A stretch of 64,000 bases of DNA from Metaphire vulgaris (lineage: Eukaryota; Annelida; Clitellata; Crassiclitellata; Megascolecidae): NCBI GenBank assembly GCA_018105865.1, contig CM030840.1, positions 12,330,794-12,394,793 of the forward strand. The letters run 5' to 3'. A program made the translations under genes and the position numbers. The notes under the pieces are model-generated. The model searched no databases, was not told where the DNA came from, and was given only the letters and a program-made list of their open reading frames with translations. Numbering within the stretch: position 1 is the stretch's first letter; the number at the start of each line of letters is the position of its first letter. Below are positions 12,216-23,769 of this stretch, in pieces.

Positions 12216-12386
12216 CGGTGGCGGCTCCAGGATTTGGCAAGTGGAGGGGGCGTTAGGGTGGCAAATTCTAATCATGAGGGGCCAACCATTTGTTGTTAGG
12301 TATGTAGTATTAAGTACAGGGTCCCAACAGAGGGCAGGCACTCAATAGGGGCACGGGCCCCCGGGCCCCTTCTGTGGAGCCGCCAG
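12216..12386. mobile_element. MITE, CAGTGGCGGCTCC family, copy 1
   Basis: Left end CGGTGGCGGCTCCAGGATTT, right end TGGAGCCGCCAG, flanked by ATTCGTGG (12208-12215, 12387-12394). Other copies at 26508, 32080 (inverted), 32588 and 34376. Confidence 0.9.
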
Positions 12387-12394
12387 ATTCGTGG

Positions 12395-12825
12395 GCTGAA
12401 AGATAGCGGACTGATAACAAAATTGGCATGCAGCCTAGATCCTAAGGTTGCGGGTTTGATACCCCAAGGAGCCCTAAGGTTCAGTTCACTCAGCATTCAC
12501 ACCAACCCCGCTAGAGTGCAGTGATAAAATGAGCAACAGCAGCAAAAAGCCGTGCAGTCAGACATGCTACGCGAACGCGATACATTAGCCTTTTAGTTTG
12601 AACAGTAATGTAAGCAAGTTGGCAGCTTGCGCCAAAGATGCACAATATGGATTTTAATACAGGAGAGATCCTACTAAGCCACTAAAACTGCAGAATATTT
12701 GTTATTGGTTAATTAATTTGTTATTGGTTATAAATAACTGTTATCTATCAAAGTAATATCCAGTTCGTCTCTAGTGCCAATTCAGTTTCCAATGGCCCCA
12801 GTAAAACTTCAGTCGTTGCTACCCT
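12395..12825. other. No feature seen
   Basis: Unassigned intronic sequence. A short ATATA tract follows at 12829-12851. Confidence 0.4.
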
Positions 12826-12851
12826 TTAATATAATATATAATATAATATAA

Positions 12852-13170
12852 CAAGGTTTAAAGTGGTTCAGTAGGGACTTCCCTGTGTGAGAACCACTGT
12901 CGTTCCCGTCCAATCTAATTTCCTAAACTACTAGGGTTTATTTTGAACTCGTTCACAGCTGTGGCCGTTACTATCCTCTCATCCAGTTCATTCCATCTGT
13001 CCACCACTCTTTCCATTACATCTGATTCACAAAATTTTCAATTAAGTTCTGAACCTAAACAAATCGACCAAACTGAAAGACGTGAGGCCTATTCTCGGTA
13101 CAGTTCTTTCTCAGCGGATTCCAAATGTCTTTAGAAATATCTCCGCTATACATCTCCAGAGGAACCTCAT
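12852..13170 (-). mobile_element. CR1-like LINE 3' fragment
   Basis: AAGTGGTTCAGTAGGGACTT and CCTGTGTGAGAACCACT match the 3' end at 630-690. The following sequence, read in reverse, still suggests a DRWNELDERIVTATAVNEFK-type tail, as in the CR1 C-terminus. It is degenerate, with stops and a shift. Confidence 0.7.
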
Positions 13171-13319
13171 AATTCCCTCAAAGTTTGGAATGCATACCGG
13201 TGGTAAATGAGAAGCTGCACTGGTGCTCTCTGTCAATCCGACATACCGGAGCAGGTGTGGCCGTCTGGTTTAAGAAAACGCTTGGAAGAAACACACCCAC
13301 ATTGGCCCAAATACATATA

Positions 13320-13505
13320 CTCAGAGACGTCTGGGTTGGGTTGGGTCAGACTTTCCATATTAATGGTGGGTTGGGTTGGGTCAGAAAATAAGTCAAGGCT
13401 TAAGAAATTGTAATGCAGTACGATCGGCTGGGTTGGGTTGGGTCAGGCTACACTGTTACCGGCATGGGTTGGGAATTTGATGGCATGGGTTGGATTGGGT
13501 TCTAA
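13320..13505 (+). repeat. G-rich GGGTTGGGTTGGGTC clusters
   Basis: Four clusters of GGGTTGGGT separated by 30-60 bp. The plus strand could form G-quadruplexes. Their origin is unknown. Confidence 0.65.
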
Positions 13506-14384
13506 AAAATGGACCCATGGACATCTCTGCATACACTATCGTATGTAATCCGAGAACGTATCTATGGATTAGAAACCTGTAATGTCTTCTCATAAAGATG
13601 AGGCACGGAGCTAAAGATTTCACAGCCTCCAGTTCTAAATACCGGTATATTCCAACCATTTTAAAATCAGTTTTATAATTTGTAACACCCTAAAGTTCAC
13701 TGTTTCAAGTAGTTTGTAAAACAGTGTTGCGAGATTTTTTAAAAAGATAATATATAGGCCTAATTATATAAATATATCGGCAATTCAGGTGGCATACCAA
13801 TCATCTATTAGCCTGAATAGAGTCTCTTGGCCATCATCATATAACAGCCAGATAAGACATTTTATATACACCAGGTCCACAAAAAGCAGAAACATACCGA
13901 TAGTTCTGATTTGTTGCAAAAACTCTTACTTTAGAAACATTATAACATATATCTCTGTAAATGTAAGGTCACTGGGACAGATAAGAGACATCTTTCGCTG
14001 TCAGATAGCCATGCATTTTTATTGTCCCGAAAGGCATTTGCAGGTAGCTGTTTCACAGCAACCTGTTAAAAGTTCTAGCTATCATAGATACGGTATCATG
14101 GCAGTCAACGCAAATCTACACCTAACCAAGTGCAAGCAAGATACAAGAGACTGTGTGTGCGTGCGTGCGTGTGCGTGCATATATGATGGATACAGTGGTT
14201 TTTAGCACAGAAAATATCTTACAAAACCACTTTAATCCTGCAGAAAATTTGGTTCACTTCACTAGGCTGGTTACATTTCTACACTTTTCTAGTTTCTCAT
14301 TTACCGGTATGCATTCCAATCCTTGATAGGATTATAAGATTGCTCAGAAGATTTAGCAGTAATATTTTTAAGACACAGTAATAT
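13506..14384. other. No gene seen
   Basis: A 138-codon plus-strand ORF (13789-14205) has no family signal and ends in a (TG)n-encoded Cys/Val/Arg/Ala stretch, so it is treated as chance. The rest is unassigned. Confidence 0.4.
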
Positions 14385-15165
14385 CAGTGATGGGCAACTA
14401 GTAAACTAATTAGTTACTAACAAAATGTTTAACTAGATTTTGTAGTTATCTTCAGAACAGAGGCATAGCTAGGGGAGCAGGGGGCATATGCCCCCGGCGC
14501 CGAGGTGGGGGGGCGCCAAAATCGGGCTTCTGGATAAACAATAAATAAGAAGAAGCAATGCGACGACGTTTTTTGCTCTTCTGGAGCATAGAGAGAGGGG
14601 GCGCCGTAGAGAGTTGAGGGCGCCTAATGAACACATATGATGACCTTTTTTGCTCTTCAGGAGTTAAGGGTGCCAACAGTGCACCTTGACCCCGGTCGCC
14701 GAACACCCTCGCTACGCCTCTGCTTCATAGTTTAATTAAATATAAATAGTTGAGTTAAAATGCCAGTTTAACTGAACAATTTTAGTTAATAACTAAATAG
14801 TTTAACTAAAACTTTTTAGTTGGTATCCAGAATTCTCAATAACAGTACCTTTTTTATCTATTCCTTTCTGGGTCATTTTTTCCAAACAAACTTGACAAAC
14901 TTGTGTTCCTGCATTCTAGACTAAGACTTAAATATTAAATAGACAATGATTAATGATTTCGATGGTTCATTGACTGATATGTTCATGTTGCGACTGATAC
15001 CTGGGAAATAGTTGAAAAATTAGTTGCAAAAAGTTAAACCATATTTTTTAAGTTTAGTTAACTATTTTAGAAAGTTAGTTTGCAACTAAAAGTTTAACTA
15101 CTTCTAGTTTAAATTTAGTTGCAGTTAAACTAATGGTTTTTAGTTACGGTAGTTGCCCATCACTG
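14385..15165. mobile_element. hAT MITE with CAGTGATGGGCAACTA ends, interrupted
   Basis: Terminal inverted repeats CAGTGATGGGCAACTA and TAGTTGCCCATCACTG. The arms are built of many GTTTAACTA/TAGTTAAAC words pointing inward. The MITE at 14458-14722 is inserted in the left arm. The flanking duplication is not clean. Confidence 0.8.
14458..14722. mobile_element. Nested MITE with CAGAGGCATAGCTAGGGG ends
   Basis: Ends CAGAGGCATAGCTAGG and CTCGCTACGCCTCTG, inside the 14385-15165 element. Flanks CTTCAGAA/CTTCATAG match at 6 of 8. Inside, a GACCTTTTTTGCTC/GCTCTTCTGGAG block occurs twice. Confidence 0.75.
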
Positions 15166-15172
15166 AGAATGT

Positions 15173-15208
15173 AATATATATATATATATATTGTATATAT
15201 ACTGCATA

Positions 15209-15252
<44 letters not shown>
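15173..15252. repeat. (TA)n microsatellite
   Basis: Interrupted (TA)n tract of about 80 bp. Confidence 0.95.
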
Positions 15253-15253
<1 letters not shown>

Positions 15254-15325
15254 GCATGCAACAGACGGAACAAGGAGCATGGATGGTATGACTGTCAGCA
15301 GGTTCATTATGGCCTACATGTACAT

Positions 15326-17509
15326 TAGGGTGCCCGCCAAACCAATGTAAAATTTTGAAGTTGAGAAATGTTAATGTGGTACCCCCTCAACTTGTTACCC
15401 CTTATAAGAGCAGCAACAGTGCAAAATTTCAGCTCTTTATGACAACATTTACTGGTTGCTCAACATGTTGAAAGTTTAGTGAAAAATGCCATTTAGCGAA
15501 TTTTCTAAAACTTGCTTGTTGTGCACTTGTTGTGCAACTTTTATTGCTCAATGCCCAATGTCATTGGCATCTGCTACTTATCTATTTGAATATTTTAAAA
15601 AATAGATGAATATTCTATGATTACCAATTTTGTTTTTTGCAGACAACATTTAGAATAATTATAATTATTAACTGTCAAATTAGCACTGCCACCGGTTAAT
15701 ATTTATAAGCATTAAACTGTAACAAGCGTGCTTTGTTATATACAATTAATTAATTATTTAGCAAATTATCATGTCTTTATTACCAACAACCAGTGTGTAC
15801 AGTACTGTTTTATGTCACTTATGGTTAATAATATGGGTAATAGTACAAATTTCAGGTTATGTATGAATTGTGTGGTGCAGCTATTATAGCAAGCATATTC
15901 TTGGCAAAATATTGTTGTAATATTAGATGAAATTATGGAACGCATTATCACATTTTATATCAGCATGTAATCTGCTTAAAGTAATTAGAATAGCTTGACT
16001 ACAGTTTCGTGAACAGATGGCAAACGCTGGCAAATTTTGATCCATCCTTAACTTCAGTAGTACACTGGGATGGCAAGATGTTGCCAGATACTGTAGGCTG
16101 TGAACAAGTTGATAGGCTGTCAATCTTGGTATCAAGTTTTCAAGTGGAGCAGGTACTTAGTTTTCCAAACCCACCTATATGTACCAGAGCAATGCAGTTG
16201 TACAACAATGATTACAGAATGGGCATTCACAGTCACGTGAAAGACATGTGCTTCGACAGCTTTGAATACTGGCATACGAAGTGGAGTTTGTCATGATAGA
16301 GACCATGCTTTACTAGAACTTTTGCATCTGGTATGCCAACTTCATGTGCATGAAGTAGTAGTTGGTGGTGTTTTTAGAGACTGTTGTGACCGATCATCTC
16401 TGGTCCAGATATTGGCTTATTCATTTATTTATGGTACCCAGGTCTATGTACCGAGTCCACTGGATGGTCAAGCTGCTGAACTGTGCAAAAGTGCGGATGT
16501 TTATAGAACAGCTCAAACACGTGAAGAAACTGCAGTGAAGGAGATGAGCCTTTTTGGATGCCTGTTGTATGCAAAAACCTGGACATTATGTCCAAGACCA
16601 ACAGCTGTTCCTGCCAATGACCGGAACTTTTGTTAAGATAGCAAAATACTACGTGGCTTTGAACAAGGGCATTTCCGATGCTGCATATCAGCATACATAT
16701 ATGGTACCTGAGTGAGGAAGTAATAGCCTTTGCATTTCTTTGACGACATTGCGGCAGCCGTATTAAAACGAAAGATGAGCCATGCACTTAGTAGACTGAA
16801 ACACCTAAAGGAATTCAGTTCAAGCCCAGTACCATTTCTGAAAAGGAGCTCAGCGGCTTTGTCATAAACAATACTAAGTCTTTCTTTAATGCTCTTAGCC
16901 TGACTGCTGATCTCCTCACACACCCACATGTCAAGACAGCTAGTAAAACCGTGATGAATTTCAGGTAACCAAAAAATATCTCAACAGTTTGGCAGTTGTA
17001 AATGACAGGACAGAGTGAGCTTTCAAACTGGTGCATGACTTTCACAACTATACAGTATTGCGACAAATAAGAACAGAAAAGTATCTTATATCAAAACACA
17101 GACCAAAGTAACCAGAAGCAAGAAAGTCGTTGTTTGTCGGTGCCAATGTTGATGTTCCACAGACCGCACTAGGGACCTGAGACGCACTAGGCTTAATAGA
17201 ATGGCAATTGATAATTTTCTTGGAGGCAATTGAACCTTCTAGTTCTTGAGAATATTTACAACTTTATTGTTAACCTGGTGCCTCACAGTATTAAAAGTAT
17301 GCATTTAACTGTCGAAGAACTTATATGGAATTTCCACATGTTAAAATTTTCATCTATTTAGAAACCTGACAACTTTAGAGCAGTTGAGCAACCATTAAAT
17401 TTGAGTTTAAAAATCTGAAAAAATTACAGAGAACTTACTTCACAGCACATAACAAAATGGGAGGGTACCACAGTAGAAATTAAGAACTTCAGTTTTGACG
17501 GGCACCCTA
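15326..17509 (+). mobile_element. 2.2-kb hAT-like DNA transposon with decayed transposase
   Basis: Ends TAGGGTGCCCGCCAAA and TTTGACGGGCACCCTA are near-perfect inverted repeats, with perfect 8-bp duplication ATGTACAT (15318-15325, 17510-17517). On the plus strand, 16009-16296 encodes a segment with VVHWDGKMLPDTVG, then EQVDRLSILVSS and MCFDS. An overlapping frame, 16262-16636, encodes LLHLVCQLHVHEVVVGGVF-like sequence. Further on, FFDDIAAAVLKRKMSHALSR is readable near 16737-16800. This arrangement of conserved Asp and a (C/Q)xH-E block is that of a hAT-related RNase-H-like transposase known to me from invertebrate genomes. The frame changes and stops show that it is inactive. Confidence 0.8.
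16009..16860 (+). pseudogene. Frameshifted transposase remnant
   Basis: Three successive frames hold the readable blocks described for the parent element: VHWDGK with CFDS, then the L-H-V-C-Q-L-H-V-H-E block, then FFDDIAAAVLKRK. They would normally form one catalytic domain of about 280 residues. At least two shifts and internal stops separate them. The N-terminal zinc finger expected for the family was not found. Confidence 0.65.
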
Positions 17510-17539
17510 ATGTACATACTTACTTACCATGAATACAGT

Positions 17540-18125
17540 AAAAACCCTTTAACACAGACTTCAGAGGATTGGAAAAATGATTCCATGTAGGCTAATGCAC
17601 AAGTCTGTGTTAACCAAGTACGGAACGAAACGGTCTGTGCTAACCGCGGTGCCACGTTAAGTGAACCCGCTTACGGGGTCTTAACTGTAGATGGCGTAAT
17701 CTCAGACAGGCAACATGGTGGGGGGGGGTTAGCCAGGATCTGACTGCTGCACGGCATTCCCTCTAGAGGATACACAAGGCACACGCACACCACAAGTGCA
17801 TTAAGACAAAAAGTCCCAGGTCACGCCTGCCAAACAGGTGCTCCAAATTACAAATGACCTCGCGGTCGCTGAGTCACGGCTCCAATTTCAGTTCTGATCG
17901 GATCCAGCACAAAGCAGGAGCAACAGAGACACAAGAAGACCTGCATGGGTCGAAAGTCACCAGACCAGCACAACTCTGCAGACCACAAGCTGCTACACGG
18001 TTTAACCTTTGCCTACCACAAAATCAAAAAATGACCACAGCATCAAGAACACTGACCAACAAAGATCTCATTAAGCAAAGACCTCTCTAAACTAGATTCA
18101 ACTCGGATTGTCATGTACCACTTTG
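17540..18125. other. Possible pogo/Tigger-like remnant
   Basis: AAAACCCTTTAACACAGAC followed by CGGTCTGTGCTAACCGCGG is reminiscent of pogo-type termini. The opposite end is not convincing and no transposase is seen. Confidence 0.25.
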
Positions 18126-18159
18126 AAAGAGGCCAATTACCTTTTATTCAGTGGAAGAA

Positions 18160-18250
18160 AATGATTCTAGGACGATTGGCCATAAAACGATTGACCATAG
18201 GACGATTGACCATAGGACGTTTGACCATAGAACGTTTGACCATAGCAAAA
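18160..18250. repeat. Tandem repeat of a GACCATAGGACGATT-type 16-mer
   Basis: Five adjacent imperfect copies of a 15-16 bp unit (GACCATAGGACGATT, GACCATAGAACGTTT), near two TAGTGTTCCTA words. Confidence 0.85.
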
Positions 18251-18360
18251 CACATTAAGTAAATAGTGTTCCTAGCGGGTGCGGTAGTGTTCCTAAAGCA
18301 ATAGACAGACTTAACCTCAAGTCTTGACCATTGGTACTTTTTGTATAACCATAGCCCAAA

Positions 18361-18388
18361 ATATAACCCTAACCCTAAACCTAACCCA
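18361..18388. repeat. Short interstitial telomeric repeat
   Basis: TAACCCTAACCCTAAACC, about three units of the CCCTAA type. Another short run is at 53533-53550. Confidence 0.7.
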
Positions 18389-18477
18389 GGCCCTATTGTG
18401 ACTGAAAGTGTCTCTTGTGGGTGCATGTAGTGTGTAGTGTCCGTAAAAGTCCACTGATAATACACAAAATCTCGTTA

Positions 18478-18788
18478 GTGTGGTCAATCGTCCACATACT
18501 GAAGAAAATACCAAAATTAAATAACATTCATCATCATCATCATTGCTTTCTGCCAACCCATTGGTGGCAATAGCTGGGCACAAAACATTTCCAAGAGGCA
18601 TCGTCACCATCCTGCCCTCTGCCAGCTCTTCAGCGGCAATAGCGAGACACAGAATGTTGATCAGCCTCCTGTTCCCGTCTTGTGTCCTTCCATGACACTG
18701 TTTTCGCCGAGCACTGGTCATGACTTCTCGGTATATATGTGGTCAATCGTCCACATACTGAAGAAAATGCCAAAATTAAATAACATTA
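18478..18788. repeat. About 50-bp direct repeats flanking a 210-bp insert
   Basis: The segment GTGGTCAATCGTCCACATAC with its following ACTGAAGAAAAT-CCAAAATTAAATAACATT occurs at 18479-18530 and again at 18740-18788, one mismatch apart. The sequence between starts with (CATCAT)n and contains GCTTTCTGCCAACCCATT and a related GGCAATAGC pair. Confidence 0.8.
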
Positions 18789-19800
18789 ACTTTAAATATT
18801 GTATATTGAATAAGTAACTGAAATCAATAGTCAATATCATCCTAATCGCCTTACAGATGATGTTCTAATTTATTAGAACCAGACTTCAAATGACCTGCAA
18901 TGTTTACCCATCAGAAGATCCATTTCAAAGAGGATAACCTCAGTGGCTCAAATGTATACCGGTAAGAGCATCCCAAGAATAACTGGCAAAATATTGTGTT
19001 GTAGATAAAGACCATAAAGTGTGTGCAAAAGTCAGTTATGAAAAACCTGTCCATCACCACACAAGCATTTACTGAACATATCCACACGCACATACACACA
19101 CACATATGGAGACAACCGACAAGCAGATATATTACAGGCATGCTTCGTAATATATTACAGAATGACGGTTATCAGGGTAAATCCATCGGGACAATCTGCG
19201 CTAGACAGTCTGATGTTAATCAAATGCAAATCTAAATGACAGTTGGAACCAGGTCAAGCAGGAAGAGCAAGTACTGGACAACACGGACAGCCAGCTAGCT
19301 AAACCAAATAGGACAGGCGTATTTTTCCGGACTGACCCAGAGCCAGCTATATTTAGCACGGAGTGATCTTGGCAAGGAATTCTATAGCTCATAGCTTTGG
19401 GCCATACAATGAAAACCATTGAACGCCAAGTTATTAAGCAAGAGTCCACACACTATTAAATAATTTAGCATTTTAAAAACATTTAAATTACATTACGTTT
19501 ACCTATACGAGTTCTTTCCTTTTCACAAACTGTTAACTCTCTTCTTAATCATTTTGTCATCTTAGTTTTACTCTAACTTCGATTAAGTTAAATCAGGTTA
19601 CCTCCTAGTGGGAATTTCCTTCCCTTCCCTTCTCAATCAATTAATCAATCAATCAATCAAACTTCTATGGCGTCACTCTGGTAACTTTTCTCACTCTCAC
19701 CATATGGATACCTCCTGGTATTACTATTTGCTATTTAAAACAATGATCTAAATTTCTGTTAATTTAAATATGTATTCACTAATGATTTGTATAAATTTAA
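18789..19800. other. No gene seen; short CTTCTATGGCG tail at about 19630
   Basis: Unassigned sequence. 19632-19675 has (CAAT)n plus AAACTTCTATGGCG, a fragment of the short retroelement tails found elsewhere in the window. Confidence 0.4.
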
Positions 19801-19807
19801 ATTGACC

Positions 19808-19810
<3 letters not shown>

Positions 19811-19863
<53 letters not shown>
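19811..19863. repeat. (TA)n microsatellite
   Basis: Pure (TA)n of about 53 bp. Confidence 0.95.
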
Positions 19864-19866
<3 letters not shown>

Positions 19867-20975
19867 AACCGTTATGCAAATTATTCTTAAACTGGATATT
19901 CTGACGCTATGTTTCTTTAATAATTTCATTGATTTATTCTTATTTGGCTTTGTGAGAAATCTGTATCTTTTTGAACACCCTGTACATCAGCATAAAGTGT
20001 TGAAATAAAGTTCAGCTCAGTTCAATTTAACCAGATGAAACTTTATACCCACTCTTTCTAAAGTGTGGAAAGCTGTAAGTTGTTTATCAAAAAGCTAATT
20101 GCTAGTACAGTTCACCTCTAAAACCCCTTGCCCATCACTAGAATTAGTCAAACAATAAACACCGGCAAAAAACAGACTCAAAATACATGCTCCAAATTCA
20201 TTAAATCATTATAACTGCAGTCTTCACACTGTGATACTTCAGCACAGAGTCCTATCAGCAATTATTATTACATTTGAATGATCACATCACAGATCAACGG
20301 AGAAAGACTCCATTAACCTTAATAAGGTAGGCATGCATAATAACCAGTAAAGTTGGTAGGCAAAACAACAGTCAAGTCTTACAGGCATTTATAATGCATA
20401 GCCATGTATAGAATAACCGGTAGTTAACAATGTTGACAGCACAGTGTTGACACCGTATATTCTGGGGAGTGGTGCCAATTTTCAAAATATACGTCAAGCT
20501 CACTAGTGTTGATAAACCGTTAATAGAGATTATATACAAGAACATGTCTACTTCCAGAAGTCCCTGCTGTGTATAACTGGCAAATGATTGGACTTGGACA
20601 GTTCAAGGACTCCCAAGAGTAATTATCTTCTGGACCTAAAGCTGCCACCAGTTACAGTTAACATGCAGATATCCAACAGACAAGAAACCAACGGCATTTA
20701 CCGATAGATGCAAAGGCATTACAAGTCTTCAAGCCCAATATTCCAGGGTCCAATAGTCACTTGCATCTGATGTGCTGGGTCACCTTTAGTTCCCACGAGA
20801 CAAATACTTCAAATACCTATAAAATCCTGGACTCTGTGAGTGAAATAAATACAGGTACTGTGCTTTTGAAAATCAATAGACTTCAAAACGACTTCCAACA
20901 TGAATATCAAACTTTTAAATGGGGCCCATATAATAAGCCTTAGTCACAATCTTTGCAGCATTTGACATTTATTCA
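19864..20975. other. No feature seen
   Basis: AT-rich sequence without a convincing ORF or repeat end. Confidence 0.4.
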
Positions 20976-20983
20976 AACTGTGG

Positions 20984-21171
20984 GCAGTGTTTATTCTAGG
21001 CCTTCTTAGGGGAATTCCCCCCTCCCAAAGTTTGAAAAGTCCCCCCAAATTTTTTTAGATGTTGGCTGGGGGAATGGAAATTTCCCCTTTTAACGTGTGG
21101 AAACTCAAACCTTGTCCCCCCCCAAACATTTCAAAATCCCCCCAATGTCAAGGGGGCTAGAATAAACACTG
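20984..21171. mobile_element. MITE, CAGTGTTTATTCTAG family
   Basis: Ends GCAGTGTTTATTCTAGG and CTAGAATAAACACTG, with duplication AACTGTGG (20976-20983, 21172-21179). The interior is a run of CCCCCC/GGGGGG-bounded GGAAATTTCCCC words. Sister of 7327-7441. Confidence 0.88.
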
Positions 21172-21346
21172 AACTGTGGCCCATTCTAAAATCATGTTTG
21201 ATTGATACATAATTTTTGTGTAGTTGTTTTCCTGCGTCTTTCATGTAAGTAGCTGACTTTTCTCAACAGTTATAGACCACTGTTGCTTGAAAACAGCTTG
21301 AAATGCTGCATTAAACCTACAGGCAATAAATGGTCATATCACAAAC

Positions 21347-21470
21347 AGTAGCGGTTCCAAGAACACTCATAGTGGGGGATGAATTTCTAGGAAGATGGTG
21401 GGGGATGCAATGATTTCTAAGAAGATCCCGCCAATTGTCAAAGGAATTATATGTAAACGGTTAAGAAGAA
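21347..21470. mobile_element. Left-end fragment of the GCGGATCCAGG element
   Basis: CAGTAGCGGTTCCAAG followed by two GTGGGGGATG words matches the left end at 8443. No right end was found. Confidence 0.4.
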
Positions 21471-21570
21471 ATCTGTAGATTTGATTTATAAAATATAATG
21501 TTCAGAATTGACAATGTATAAAAGCCATTTTAAACTGATTATACAAAGTCATAGTGCAAAATCGAGTTTT

Positions 21571-22355
21571 ACCCAAACATTTTGGAACTGCGGCCCACCT
21601 CAGCGGTTTTGTAACATGCCGCGACCCTAATCATAGTATGTAATAATATAATTTTTAAAATGCATTAGGCCATCTGGCGAACGTTAATTGAAAATAATCT
21701 GAGTTTTGAATAAACGGCAAGCCAAATCTCTGATTCGATTCAGATGAAAATATGGCAAATATATTTAGGCAGAATTATTAATATTTTTGCCAAATAAGAC
21801 AAAATGAGAGAGATAGATATTTAAATTTCTTGAATATCATCTTTTTAAAATTTCGCAGGAACATACCTTTGTTACGCGTCTTAATAATCCTATGAGTCTC
21901 GCAAAATCGCTTAACCGAAAGGTTTATGCAGTACTGCTGGTCGCTAGATATTCCCTATTGTTATTGGAGTTTCAGAGCAAAATAGTCGGAATACGCTTTC
22001 CTTGCGTTATTGCAAAATAATGTTAATTTTAAAAAGTGCTATAGGCCAGGGTTTCTTAAACTTTATAGAACTGCGGCTCACTTCAGCGACTTAGTAACAT
22101 GCTGCGACCCTGCAAACTTATTGTCAACTAAAATTGGATAAAACACTGATCATTTTAATATAAGTTGTGTATGGAGGATTTACAGGCATATCAATTTCTT
22201 AAAACCTAAGCCTACTTTCAATTTTCAAGGCTTGTGACATTGTGGTATTGGTTAGAAAATGGCACTTTTGAATCTAATATCACGCTACCACGCGCCCCAC
22301 TAGAAGGAGCCATGCGACCCACTTTTGGGTCGCGACCCACAGTTTGGGAAACACA
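21571..22355 (-). mobile_element. Long composite hAT MITE, CAGTGTTTCCCAAACT family, copy 2 (inverted)
   Basis: Reverse orientation of the 7658-8439 layout. The left boundary is ACCCAAACATTTTGGAAC, an internal end is at about 22051 (GGGTTTCTTAAACTTT), and the right boundary is CACAGTTTGGGAAACAC. The flanking duplication is lost. Confidence 0.82.
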
Positions 22356-22946
22356 TGGTCTATAGATATGTCCATTATCTTTGCGAATACCGGTATAAAT
22401 CAAGGCTAATCCGTTTAGACGATCATCTTCCAATGAAGACGCATTTTTGGTGGGCCGGTGGGGGGGAGGCATCCCCAGTCATAGTCAACCTGGAACCGTC
22501 CCTGATCACAGACACACACACACACATTCCAAAACATCAAATAATCCAACAGATACTTCACTACACAAACAAAAGCAGAGGATCACGAGAACGTTCCAGA
22601 ACAGCAGTAAATCCTCCAGGATGTTTAGAAACAGGAACATCCTGGGAAGAACATCCAACAATTGGTTATAAATGGGGTGAAAATTGCAGTCTTGTTCTAC
22701 TGCTGACGAAGAAATCCTCTTACAACTGTAAACAAAGTCAACCCGGAGCACCCACCGAGTAGCACTAAAATGACTAAAGCAAAGCACAAGCGACCACACA
22801 CAACACTGTACAGTTGTTGTAATACTACTGAGAAACTGGATTAACTGCTTAATCTTAACACTTTGCCCCCGCAATCCGTATAACCAATGTGTTATACAGC
22901 CAAAATATCGACCTTAAGTGGCTAAAAGGTTAAGTATTAGTATTAT
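22356..22946. other. No gene seen
   Basis: Overlapping ORFs on both strands (22325-22874) surround a (CA)n word at 22511-22524 and show no family signal. GGTGGGCCGGTGGGGGGG at 22449 may be a MITE remnant. Confidence 0.35.
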
Positions 22947-23357
22947 GGGCCATCCATAAATGACGTCACGCGATTATGGCAGTTTTTTTATCCTCCCCTC
23001 GTCACAAAAGTCAGATCCCCTCAAATATGACGTCACAACGCGTTAACCCCCCCCCCAATCATTTTGTCGTCTTTCCAATGTCAATATTAATGTTTCCTTT
23101 GAAAATATTCATTATAATTATTATAGTTGAAACAATATTCAGAAACTTTTTCAAATTCTTTTTTAAAATGAAGTGTGTAATAATTATAAGTGTAAAATAC
23201 GTTCAATTTTGCGGTGACATAGCACTGCAGTATTAATAAAAATATTTAGTATTAAGTGACGTCACATTTCTGGAAACCCCCTCCCCGTCGTCACACATCG
23301 TCACAAATGTTTGAACTTCTTCCCCCTAAGTGCGTGACGTCATTTATGGACGGCCCC
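22947..23357. mobile_element. MITE with CRE-palindrome inverted repeats
   Basis: Ends GGGCCATCCATAAATGACGT and ACGTCATTTATGGACGGCCC are inverted repeats. Perfect TGACGTCA palindromes lie at 22961, 23028, 23257 and 23335. The interior is AT-rich and non-coding. A degraded relative is at 31405-31545. No clean target duplication was identified. Confidence 0.75.
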
Positions 23358-23565
23358 TTACCGTAAGTGTACTGTCTCAGCCATATAAAGTAACTACAAA
23401 CCGAATGGTAAAACATTGGTCACTCAAAATGATCCACTTAACCTTTGACCCATGACCCAAGTGTTCCATGGGTCATTGACAAGTAAACATTTATAATATC
23501 TGTTACTTCATGAATGTCAAAACTAATGTTGAGTATCGCACATAATATTTAACATATTAAGCACA

Positions 23566-23769
23566 CAGGGGCGGCGCTGGAGGGGAGGGTCCGGACCCAC
23601 CCAGCCTCGGGCAGGGACACCCGAGCAAATCTTGCAGATCCGTAGAGAAATTTTGTTTGGGGTGGGGAGGGGAGGGTTAATCTGAGTTTGGTCCTGGTTG
23701 TGTTCAGTGGGATCATATTACGAGATTGCATTAGACCCACCCAGCCAAAAAAAACCAGCGCCGCCCCTG
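23566..23769. mobile_element. MITE with CAGGGGCGGCGCTGG ends
   Basis: Ends CAGGGGCGGCGCTGG and CCAGCGCCGCCCCTG are perfect inverted repeats. The interior has GACCCACCCAGCC on both sides. Flanks TAAGCACA/ATAGCACA match at 6 of 8. Sister at 52314-52487. Confidence 0.85.

Noticed and set aside
13789..14205. 138-codon plus-strand ORF
   Set aside because: No recognisable domain. It ends in (TG)n-encoded residues and does not start in a supported context.
22325..22874. Overlapping ORFs of 145 and 122 codons on opposite strands
   Set aside because: No motifs. The left end lies in the tail of a MITE, and both strands are equally open, which suggests chance.
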